From contig NZ_CP087176.1 in the NCBI RefSeq assembly GCF_024748695.1, positions 985,501 to 1,049,500 on the forward strand: a stretch of 64,000 bases of DNA, read 5' to 3'. Positions 18,373 to 25,247 of this stretch are shown here, in pieces (the stretch's first letter is position 1; the number at the start of each line of letters is the position of its first letter). Below the pieces are notes generated by a model. It had not been told where the DNA came from and did no database searches. It was given only the letters and a program-made list of their open reading frames with translations. The stretch comes from Pseudomonas sp. B21-040. GTDB lineage: Bacteria; Pseudomonadota; Gammaproteobacteria; Pseudomonadales; Pseudomonadaceae. The position numbers and the translations under genes are program-made.

Positions 18373-18978
18373 TCAGACATGCAACGCAGGGTGTGTCAGG
18401 CGATGCTGCTGAAGGATGAACTGGCGCAGGCGCTCGGTTTCATCTTTGTCGGACTGGCCCAGTTCATAGGCATAGAAACCGTGCTCGGTTTCACGCTCAA
18501 ACGTGCCGCGCAACGCAATCCGTTCATAGCCTGAGGGGCTGAACCACAAGGCGAAGTGCTTGGGTGGTTTGGTCTTGTTGCGAACTTCCAGCAAAACCCC
18601 TTTGCAAGAGACTTCGTGCACATACATCGTGCCGGGCTGGCCTTTGGCATTCTCCAGCGCCACCGGCTCATCGAGCACCAGGCGCCAGGGTCGGACCATC
18701 GGCCCGTCTTCGTAAATGCTCGGCACACCCAAGCGCAAATGCAGCGCATGAAACTCGTCTTCCACCAGATGCAGCGGAAAGGTCATTTGCTGATTTTCAA
18801 AATTGGCCTGGATGGTGACTTGCTCATGAGCCGCGAGGCGCGTGAGCAAATCACGGATCTGCGATCCACCATTAACGAGCAAGCTCGACGTCGCATCCCG
18901 CACATTGAGTTGCGGGTTGTGTTGCATGGTCTGGATGAAGTCCAGTTCATCCTGGGTCAGGAGTGCGTCACGTTGCAT
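18373..18978 (-). CDS. PilZ-like (YcgR-type architecture) protein
   Basis: A 201-residue cytoplasmic protein. The first ~100 residues resemble the YcgR N-terminal beta domain (IRDLLTRLAAHEQVTIQANFENQQ). The second half looks like a PilZ barrel, but the c-di-GMP motifs are degenerate: RPWRL stands where RxxxR is expected, and EVSCKGVLLEV replaces D/NxSxxG. Binding to c-di-GMP is therefore doubtful. It lies 54 bp downstream of the LOV gene on the same strand, so a light receptor and a PilZ-like output may be on one transcript. Confidence 0.7.
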   Translation of the reverse strand: MQRDALLTQDELDFIQTMQHNPQLNVRDATSSLLVNGGSQIRDLLTRLAAHEQVTIQANFENQQMTFPLHLVEDEFHALHLRLGVPSIYEDGPMVRPWRLVLDEPVALENAKGQPGTMYVHEVSCKGVLLEVRNKTKPPKHFALWFSPSGYERIALRGTFERETEHGFYAYELGQSDKDETERLRQFILQQHRLTHPALHV

Positions 18979-19032
18979 GGCTTGCTCGAAAGTAGTAGTT
19001 ACAAAGTCATTGGTGATTGTAGTTAATGACCA

Positions 19033-19509
19033 CTAATTCGAAGTTTTGTTTGCACCGTTCGTCGCTTTCAGCGCAGCAAGTTCGGCGAGTGCCTCGGCCA
19101 GCTGTGTTTCCAGCTGTGCAACACGCTGCTGCGCTTTGACTTGAATCGTGACGTCTTTTTGCACCCCGACAAAATAAACCTGCCCATTGCCCGGATCTTT
19201 CACCGTCGAAAGCGACAGTTCGTTCCAGAAGGGCGTGCCGTCCTTGCGGTAGTTCCTGAGGATTTCCCGGCAGGAGCCTTTCGTGCTCAGCGCCTCGCGA
19301 ATGGTTGGAAGCGCTTGCTGATCCCGATCGCCTGACTGCAGGAAACGGCAATCCTGGTAGAGGATCTCTTCGCTGGTGTACCCCGTCAGGTGTTCGAACG
19401 CCGGGTTGACGTAAATCAGGATGTTGTCCTGGTCGCCTTCCTTTTCTGCAATCACGATGCCGTCGTTGGAAGCGTTGATTGCCATTTGCAGCAGTTGAGC
19501 ATTGATCAT
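19033..19509 (-). CDS. Short LOV blue-light photoreceptor
   Basis: A 158-residue single-domain LOV protein. The FMN-binding core (about 5-120) carries ILYQDCRFLQ, the NCRFLQ-type motif whose Cys54 forms the light-induced flavin adduct. It continues with ILRNYRKDGTPFWNELS and VYFVGVQKDVT, the other two flavin-contact blocks. Residues 121-150 form a C-terminal amphipathic, coiled-coil-prone helix for dimerisation. No effector domain is fused. Length and sequence closely recall the P. putida short LOV proteins (PpSB1/PpSB2-LOV). The ATG at 19509 with AGGATT upstream is chosen over a longer frame. It is divergent from the flavodoxin gene and upstream of the PilZ-like gene. Confidence 0.93.
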   Translation of the reverse strand: MINAQLLQMAINASNDGIVIAEKEGDQDNILIYVNPAFEHLTGYTSEEILYQDCRFLQSGDRDQQALPTIREALSTKGSCREILRNYRKDGTPFWNELSLSTVKDPGNGQVYFVGVQKDVTIQVKAQQRVAQLETQLAEALAELAALKATNGANKTSN

Positions 19510-19609
19510 CGGAGAATCCTTTCCGGTTTGATTGAGCCTGCATTCTAAAAGAACAATACAGTTCGTGCTGTTAATATCCGGTCTTTCACTCAGTTTCAGG
19601 ATCAGATTG

Positions 19610-20062
19610 ATGAAAGTCGCCATCCTTTCCGGCTCGGTGTACGGCACGGCTGAAGAAGTCGCCCGTCACGCCGCAAGTATTTTGAAGGCCGCCGGTTTCG
19701 AAACCCTGCACAACCCCCGTGCGTCACTGGCCGATGTCCTGGCTTTCGAACCGCAAGCGTTTCTGGCGGTGACATCGACCACCGGCATGGGTGAATTGCC
19801 GGACAACCTGCAACCGTTGTATTCGATGATTCGCGATCAATTGCCCGCAGCATGGCGCGGTCTGCCGGGAGCAGTCATCGCCCTGGGCGATGCGAGCTAT
19901 GGCGATACTTTCTGTGGCGGCGGCGAACAAATGCGCGAACTGTTCGGTGAACTGGGGCTGCGCGAAGTGCTGCCGATGCTGCGTCTGGACGCCAGCGAAA
20001 CGGTGACCCCGGAAACCGACGCCGAGCCGTGGCTGGCGGAATTGGTCAGCGTTTTGCGCTGA
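19610..20062 (+). CDS. Flavodoxin
   Basis: A 150-residue FMN electron carrier of the MioC/flavodoxin-like group. The phosphate loop is LSGSVYGTAEEVARHAA (6-22); TSTTGMGELPDN and GDASYGDTFCGGG are the two flavin-stacking loops. The ATG at 19610 gives the standard N-terminus. The 100-base region upstream is shared divergently with the LOV photoreceptor gene. The electron partner is unknown; light-linked expression is a guess from position. Confidence 0.92.
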   Translation: MKVAILSGSVYGTAEEVARHAASILKAAGFETLHNPRASLADVLAFEPQAFLAVTSTTGMGELPDNLQPLYSMIRDQLPAAWRGLPGAVIALGDASYGDTFCGGGEQMRELFGELGLREVLPMLRLDASETVTPETDAEPWLAELVSVLR

Positions 20063-20267
20063 AGATGAAGCTCGTCATACTTCTGACGAGATCGCTGAAT
20101 CTGTTCACTACAGGGTTACCAGCGTCGGTCCTTTGACATGGATCCAAGCTCATTGCGTCACTGACTCGCACGGCCATCAAGCTGGCTGCCAATGCAACTA
20201 CACGAAGCCCGGGGGCTGACTAGACTGGTGTAACGACAGCACAACAATAAGAACAGGAGGTCTTGCC

Positions 20268-21050
20268 GTGAATGTTGCCCCCGTCCAGTCGCCCCACAGT
20301 GTCAGAGATAAGGTCAGCGCCGCCGAATGGCAAACCCGCGTCGATCTGGCCGCCTGTTATCGTTTGGTCGCCGCCCATGGCTGGGACGACCTGATCTTTA
20401 CGCACATCTCGGCCAAGGTGCCGGGCACTGAAGACTTTCTGATCAACCCGTTTGGACTGATGTTCCATGAGATCACTGCATCAAGTCTGGTGAAGGTCGA
20501 TCAAGCCGGCAACAAACTGATGGACAGTCCCTACGAGATCAATCCCGCCGGTTACACCATTCACAGCGCCGTGCATGAAGTTCGCCACGATGTGGTCTGC
20601 GTGCTGCACACCCATACGGCGGCCGGCGTGGCGGTGTCGGCGCAGAAGCAGGGCATTTTGCCGATCAGTCAGCAGTCCCTGTTTGTGTTGTCCAGCCTGG
20701 CTTATCACGCTTATGAAGGCGTTGCGCTGAACCATGAAGAGAAAGCGCGCCTGCAAGCCGACCTCGGTGAAAACAATTTCCTGATGCTGCACAACCACGG
20801 TCTGCTGACCTGTGGCAGCACCATCGCCGACACGTTCCTGATGATGTTTACCTTCCAGCGCGCCTGCGATATCCAAGTGCTGGCACAAAACGGCGGTGCC
20901 GAATTGATCGCCATCGAACCGCAGATTCTGGCGGGTGCCAAGGCGATGATTGCCGGTGTTACCAAAAGTGCTCAAGGGATGGGTGGCGCGCTGGCCTGGC
21001 CGGCGCTGCTACGCAAACTCGATCAACAAGACCCGGGTTATAAACTCTAA
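20268..21050 (+). CDS. Class II aldolase/adducin family protein
   Basis: A 260-residue zinc enzyme. Metal-binding histidines are visible in VCVLHTHTAAGVAVS and in LMLHNHGLLTCG; the earlier LIFTHISAKVPG and INPFGLMFHEIT blocks shape the phosphate/substrate pocket. The adducin-like subgroup with such C-terminal length is common in pseudomonads with undefined substrate. The start is GTG at 20268 with a perfect AGGAGG eight bases upstream. Its stop overlaps the hydrolase start as TAATG, so the pair is coupled. Confidence 0.9.
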   Translation: MNVAPVQSPHSVRDKVSAAEWQTRVDLAACYRLVAAHGWDDLIFTHISAKVPGTEDFLINPFGLMFHEITASSLVKVDQAGNKLMDSPYEINPAGYTIHSAVHEVRHDVVCVLHTHTAAGVAVSAQKQGILPISQQSLFVLSSLAYHAYEGVALNHEEKARLQADLGENNFLMLHNHGLLTCGSTIADTFLMMFTFQRACDIQVLAQNGGAELIAIEPQILAGAKAMIAGVTKSAQGMGGALAWPALLRKLDQQDPGYKL

Positions 21051-21952
21051 TGCCACTCGCCGAGATCCCCCTGTGTGTCTGGCGCAAACGCGGCCAGACG
21101 TTCATCTTTCGTGGTCAGACTATCCGCTACTGGACGGCGGGGCAGGGTGAGCCGCTGTTGCTCATTCATGGCTTCCCGACCGCCAGTTGGGACTGGCATT
21201 ACCTCTGGCAGCCACTGGCGCAGCGCTATCGGGTGATTGCGTGCGACATGCTCGGCTTTGGCGACTCGTCCAAACCGGTGGATCACGAATACAGCCTGCT
21301 CGAACAGGCCGACTTGCAGCAGGCATTGCTGGCGCATTTGAGCGTTACGCAGCCCGTGCATGTGTTGGCCCACGACTATGGCGACAGCGTGGCGCAGGAA
21401 CTGTTGGCCCGGCATTACGAAACCGGCATTCACATTGCCAGTTGTGTGTTCCTCAATGGCGGCCTGTTTCCCGAAACCCATCGCCCGCTGCTGGCGCAAA
21501 AACTGTTGCTCAGCCCTTTGGGCTGGATGATTGGCCGCGCGTTCACGCGAGATGCGCTGGTGAAGAGTTTTCGGCAGATTTTCGGGCGGATGACCCGGCC
21601 AACTGAAAGTGAAATAGATGATTTCTGGAGTTTGGTCGAGAGCAATCACGGCCCGCGGATCATGCACAAGCTTATCGCCTATATTCCGGAGCGGCGTGTC
21701 CAGCGCGAGCGTTGGGTCGCGGCCATGCAACGCGGTGAAGTACCGCTGCGCGTCATTGATGGCGAGGTCGATCCGATTTCCGGCGCGCACATGGTCACAC
21801 GCTATCGGGAGCTGATCCCCAATCCGGACACGGTCCTGCTGGCCGAGATTGGCCATTACCCGCAGACCGAGGCGCCGACGCAAGTGCTCAAGCATTACCT
21901 GGAGTTTCGCGATCGGCTGATTTTGCCGCCGCGCAGGGTCGCGTGGTCCTGA
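21050..21952 (+). CDS. Alpha/beta hydrolase, MEST-like
   Basis: A 300-residue hydrolase. The oxyanion loop is HGFPTASWDWH (40-50). The nucleophile elbow is AHDYGDSVAQELLAR, with Asp109 where Ser hydrolases have Ser, as in epoxide hydrolases and haloalkane dehalogenases; HDYGD-VAQELL is the signature of MEST (mesoderm-specific transcript) homologues. The acid lies in VIDGEVDPISGA and the base His in EIGHYPQTEAP. Substrate unknown. It is translationally coupled to the aldolase-like gene (shared TAATG). Confidence 0.88.
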   Translation: MPLAEIPLCVWRKRGQTFIFRGQTIRYWTAGQGEPLLLIHGFPTASWDWHYLWQPLAQRYRVIACDMLGFGDSSKPVDHEYSLLEQADLQQALLAHLSVTQPVHVLAHDYGDSVAQELLARHYETGIHIASCVFLNGGLFPETHRPLLAQKLLLSPLGWMIGRAFTRDALVKSFRQIFGRMTRPTESEIDDFWSLVESNHGPRIMHKLIAYIPERRVQRERWVAAMQRGEVPLRVIDGEVDPISGAHMVTRYRELIPNPDTVLLAEIGHYPQTEAPTQVLKHYLEFRDRLILPPRRVAWS

Positions 21953-22064
21953 TTATCCCCCTGCCTTATCGAGCACCATTCAGCCTCACCCCTGTTTATT
22001 GTGACCAGCAGCGCCGTGCCTGACACTCGGACTCATTGTCCCCTTGGCCTGCTGGAGTTTTCCA

Positions 22065-22976
22065 ATGAATGAGTCTGTGCGCTTCGAAGATAAAGTCGTG
22101 ATCGTTACCGGCGCTGGCGGCGGCTTGGGCCGGGCACACGCGCTGCTGTTTGCCAAACAGGGCGCCAAAGTGCTGGTCAACGATCTCGGCGGTTCGGCGC
22201 AAGGGGAAGGCGCCAACGCGTCGGCGGCAGACCGCGTGGTTGCCGAAATTCGCGAGGCGGGCGGCACCGCCGAAGCCAACCATGACTCCGTTACCGACGG
22301 CGACAAAATCGTCCAGCACGCGCTCGACGTTTTTGGCCGTATCGATGTGGTGGTCAACAATGCCGGGATCCTGCGCGACAAGACCTTCCACAAAATGGAC
22401 GACGCCGACTGGGACCTGGTTTACCGCGTCCACGTCGAAGGCGCCTACAAAGTCACCCGCGCCGCCTGGCCGCACATGCGCGAGCAAAACTATGGCCGCG
22501 TGATCTTCACTGCGTCGACCTCGGGCATCTACGGCAACTTCGGCCAGTCCAACTACGGCATGGCCAAACTCGGCCTGTACGGCCTGACGCGAACCCTCGC
22601 CATCGAAGGTCGCAAGAACAACATCCTCGTCAACGCCATCGCGCCTACCGGCGGCACGCGCATGACCGAAGGCCTGATCCCGCCACAAGTGTTTGAGCAA
22701 CTCAAACCGGAATTGGTCAGCCCGTTGGTGGTATATCTGGCCAGTGAAAACTGCAAGGAGACTTCCGGGTTGTTTGAAGTGGGTGGCGGCTGGATGGGCA
22801 AGGTGCGCTGGGAACGCAGCCTGGGTGCGGGTTTTGATCCGCGAGTGGGTTTCTCTCCGGAAGATGTGGCGGCGCAGTGGGAGCAGATTTGTGATTTCGA
22901 AGGAGCGGCGCATCCGAAGGACAATATTGAGGCGCTGAAGGAAATGATGGGGAATTTGCAGAAGTATTCGCTTTAA
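22065..22976 (+). CDS. Short-chain dehydrogenase, peroxisomal MFE-2-like 3-hydroxyacyl-CoA dehydrogenase type
   Basis: A 303-residue SDR. The cofactor motif is VTGAGGGLGRAHALLFAKQGAKVLVNDLGG (Asp after the second strand indicates NAD(H)); NNAG is in VVNNAGILRD and the catalytic Ser/Tyr/Lys in TASTSGIYGNFGQSNYGMAKLG. The extended C-terminus (EDVAAQWEQICDF) is as in the dehydrogenase module of multifunctional beta-oxidation protein 2. It likely oxidises a 3-hydroxyacyl-CoA. It follows the MEST-like hydrolase by 112 bases on the same strand and may be co-transcribed. Confidence 0.9.
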   Translation: MNESVRFEDKVVIVTGAGGGLGRAHALLFAKQGAKVLVNDLGGSAQGEGANASAADRVVAEIREAGGTAEANHDSVTDGDKIVQHALDVFGRIDVVVNNAGILRDKTFHKMDDADWDLVYRVHVEGAYKVTRAAWPHMREQNYGRVIFTASTSGIYGNFGQSNYGMAKLGLYGLTRTLAIEGRKNNILVNAIAPTGGTRMTEGLIPPQVFEQLKPELVSPLVVYLASENCKETSGLFEVGGGWMGKVRWERSLGAGFDPRVGFSPEDVAAQWEQICDFEGAAHPKDNIEALKEMMGNLQKYSL

Positions 22977-22983
22977 TTCGTGG

Positions 22984-23009
22984 AGCCACCAAGCTCAGGC
23001 TTGGTGGCT
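22984..23009. terminator. Hairpin between convergent genes
   Basis: AGCCACCAAGC-TCAG-GCTTGGTGGCT, an 11-bp perfect stem seven bases after the SDR stop and ten before the stop of the minus-strand small gene. There is only a weak T-rich run on either side, so it may be a bidirectional terminator or a transcript-end stabiliser. Confidence 0.5.
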
Positions 23010-23019
23010 GAATCGCTTG

Positions 23020-23280
23020 TTAAGAGTATTTATTTTCGGTCATAAATTTTGGGGTCTTCCAGTTAGGTCCCTTAACGGTTTTTCCATTTTTGTCGCTAAT
23101 CAGTACGCCATTGCTGAAAAGCGAGTTGTAAGTGTTTACCAGTTCGCCGTTTAAAACTATCTCCTGACGGTGGCGACTATACATTCTGTCGACGTCTTGG
23201 GCAGATCTGAAAAGTGCGAAAAACGAAACTACATCTTCTACCGATTCGTTTTTGATGATTTGTTCGATAGTGTTCATCAT
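23020..23280 (-). CDS. Small protein overlapping the pyocin-like gene (candidate immunity protein)
   Basis: An 86-residue hydrophilic protein (MMNTIEQIIKNESVEDVVSF ... GPNWKTPKFMTENKYS). I do not recognise a named domain with certainty. Its ATG overlaps the stop of the pyocin-like gene (ATGATGA) and its AGGAG ribosome site lies inside that gene's last codons, so the two are made together. The toxin-then-small-gene order and tight coupling are those of bacteriocin/immunity pairs; immunity function is inference. Codons are more A/T-rich than in flanking genes. The second ATG (23277) is an equally possible start. Confidence 0.7.
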   Translation of the reverse strand: MMNTIEQIIKNESVEDVVSFFALFRSAQDVDRMYSRHRQEIVLNGELVNTYNSLFSNGVLISDKNGKTVKGPNWKTPKFMTENKYS

Positions 23281-24545
23281 TCGAAACTCCTCATGTCTTT
23301 TTCGTACTCTCTTTGGTCTTGTGCATTCATTGCTGCAATGGCTTCTTCGTTATACAAAAGTGACAGTTCGCTTCCTGGCTTGTAGTCCTCAAGAGTAGCC
23401 GTATGTGCATTGTTCCATATTTGAGACTCGTCGGAAGGGGATGCGCTGTCGCTATATCCGAATGCCCTGTAACGATCTAGTTCTCGTATCTCATGAGTGT
23501 AGTAGCGCAGATCCGTGTCAGTGACTTTCCAGCGAATCTCCAGGGTCTGCCTTTCTGTTTCTAGTTGCTTTTGTATCTGCTCGATTCGTTGCTCCATTTC
23601 ATCTTGTAGACGAGCCTGTTCGGCTGCGAAATGCTCTGCGGCAGCTTGTGCATTTGCTTGCGCCTCGGCCAACGCTGTTATCAATGTTGCGATTCGTGCA
23701 TTTTCTTGAGCCTGGGCCTGCTCCTTAAGTTGCGCGGCGCGCGCCTTATCGGCAGCCTTTCTAGCTTGCTCGATAGCTAACTGTTCGGTTTCCGCCAGTG
23801 CTGCAAGCCGAGCCTGTTCGCGCAACCAGACTTGTTCTTGTTCCCGACGTGCTGCATCAGCTATTGCTTTCAGGCGTTGCTGTTCGGCTACGATCCTGGT
23901 GCTTTCGGCAGCTACTCGTTGGGCTTCTGCCGCCGCCGCTTGCGTTTGGTCATTAGCTTGTACTGCAGCCAGCCAATTAAGTACCTGCACGTGTTGCTGG
24001 TTCAGTATCTGAATGGATTGCGCGAGTAGCCTGGCCTCGTGTGCCGCGGCGTACGAGGCCGCCCAAGTGTTCATTGCAATACCACTGGGCATGACCCGTT
24101 GTTCCATGGTCGTTGCTTTTTGATAGAACTCAACCAAGCTACGGCGTAGCGGATCACCGCCATAAAACTGATTGGCGAGATTTATTTTTTGATGGAAGTC
24201 AGTGGTCTTTCGATGCAGAAGAGTGTTCCGAACACCTAGTTCACGAATGATCGCGTCTACTGGAGAAAGAGGTTGATTGGAAAACTCCAGTCTGGTGGTG
24301 GCGAGTTCATGTTCGATGGTTTGTGGTAGTTGATGAGCGCGGGTTTGATGTGCTTGTTCAATCGACTTTTTGGTGGTTTCTATTTTATCTGAGTTCGCAA
24401 TTACAATATGTTGGGGGTTGTGAGGGCCAAACGTGCCGCTGTGGGGAATGACTGATGAAGTAGCAGGGACGATGCGCATGTGTAAAGGGGCAATTGCAGT
24501 CGTGTGAACAGCTTCGGTCAACTCCCATGTTGGGGGTTTTTGCAT
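23277..24545 (-). CDS. S-type-pyocin-like protein, truncated architecture with unfamiliar C-terminus
   Basis: A 422-residue protein. The N-terminus MQKPPTWELTEAVHTTAIAP and the block SPVDAIIRELGVRNTLLHRKTTDFHQ ... LANQFYGGDPL, then WAASYAAAHEARLLAQSIQILN, match the receptor-binding half of Pseudomonas S-type bacteriocins as I remember them. An Ala/Glu/Gln-rich coiled coil follows (about 180-335). The usual translocation domain and a recognisable nuclease or pore domain are missing; instead a ~90-residue tail (about 335-422; RYRAFGYSDSASPSDESQIW near its middle) ends the protein. It could be a small novel toxin domain, or the remnant of a longer bacteriocin. ATG 24545 is chosen for its AAGGAT spacing; ATG 24551 is in frame. 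Confidence 0.75.
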   Translation of the reverse strand: MQKPPTWELTEAVHTTAIAPLHMRIVPATSSVIPHSGTFGPHNPQHIVIANSDKIETTKKSIEQAHQTRAHQLPQTIEHELATTRLEFSNQPLSPVDAIIRELGVRNTLLHRKTTDFHQKINLANQFYGGDPLRRSLVEFYQKATTMEQRVMPSGIAMNTWAASYAAAHEARLLAQSIQILNQQHVQVLNWLAAVQANDQTQAAAAEAQRVAAESTRIVAEQQRLKAIADAARREQEQVWLREQARLAALAETEQLAIEQARKAADKARAAQLKEQAQAQENARIATLITALAEAQANAQAAAEHFAAEQARLQDEMEQRIEQIQKQLETERQTLEIRWKVTDTDLRYYTHEIRELDRYRAFGYSDSASPSDESQIWNNAHTATLEDYKPGSELSLLYNEEAIAAMNAQDQREYEKDMRSFE

Positions 24546-25247
24546 ATTCATATCCTTTTGAACGTGCTTGTTGAATGGGGGATTGATGGGGTGGTGAAAA
24601 TATTCGGTTTGTACTGATTTCCGTTTGTCGGCTTACGGTCGACTTGTTTCAAGTTACAGCAAAACTTTGGTGCATGATTCTGATTGGGCTGTAAGTAAGT
24701 GTGTGTGAGATTGAGTGAAGTTTCGGCAGGCTAAAGCAAGCGAGTCGGAATACTTCTGTACAAGAAGAAATTTCCCATGTGGCTTTCGGATGTTTCTCGT
24801 AGAACAGGACGATCGGCTTTTCAACAGACATAAAAAAGGCCGCTGCAAACGCAGCGGCCAAATAAGACGTTGGATCAGGAGCTAAAAAACAACGTCTGTG
24901 TACACAGGGCGATCAATCGATAAGCATCGATTCATCTGGATTCGTGCTTCAGCGGGTTGCCCCTGAAAGCCCGGCAAGAATAAGCCCCTGACCTAAAAGG
25001 AAAAATAGCGATTCGCGACATGCAGTGTTGCAGCCCGAGCAACAGTCCCGGATTTTCATGGCGGCTACGAGGTCGCATGCATCTGACTGATAACCCGCCA
25101 TCCAGCCCATCCATACCCTGCGCAAACCCGCGTCCCTGCGGGCCATTCATCCTTTAGAGGTACATCCCGAATACCTCCTTGGTGCGCTTATCGCTCTCGG
25201 GTTGCGGCAGTAGGGTGGGGCCTTCTGTCACTCACCGGGGAAGACGC
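24546..25247. other. Long intergenic region between the pyocin-like and DUF1302 genes
   Basis: About 700 bases without a recognised gene. The first 300 bases are A/T-rich and must hold the pyocin-like promoter. A strong hairpin oriented for minus-strand transcripts lies at 24838-24859, implying a minus-strand RNA ending there. A 65-codon minus-strand frame (24949-25146, MARRDAGLRRVWMGWMAGYQ start, AAAGGA upstream) and an sRNA are both possible sources; neither is proven. The last 100 bases carry the DUF1302 promoter. Confidence 0.5.
24838..24865 (-). terminator. Minus-strand rho-independent terminator of an unidentified transcript
   Basis: GGCCGCTGC-AAAC-GCAGCGGCC (24838-24859) has a 9-bp GC-rich stem and is preceded on the + strand by AAAAAA, i.e. 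followed by TTTTTT on the minus strand. No recognised minus-strand gene ends here, so it marks an unannotated transcript from the 24.9-25.2 kb region. Confidence 0.75.

Noticed and set aside
24649..24861. Small minus-strand frame ending in the A/T-rich region (70 codons)
   Set aside because: Its start codons lie inside the 24838-24859 terminator hairpin and it has no ribosome site; it is not a plausible gene.
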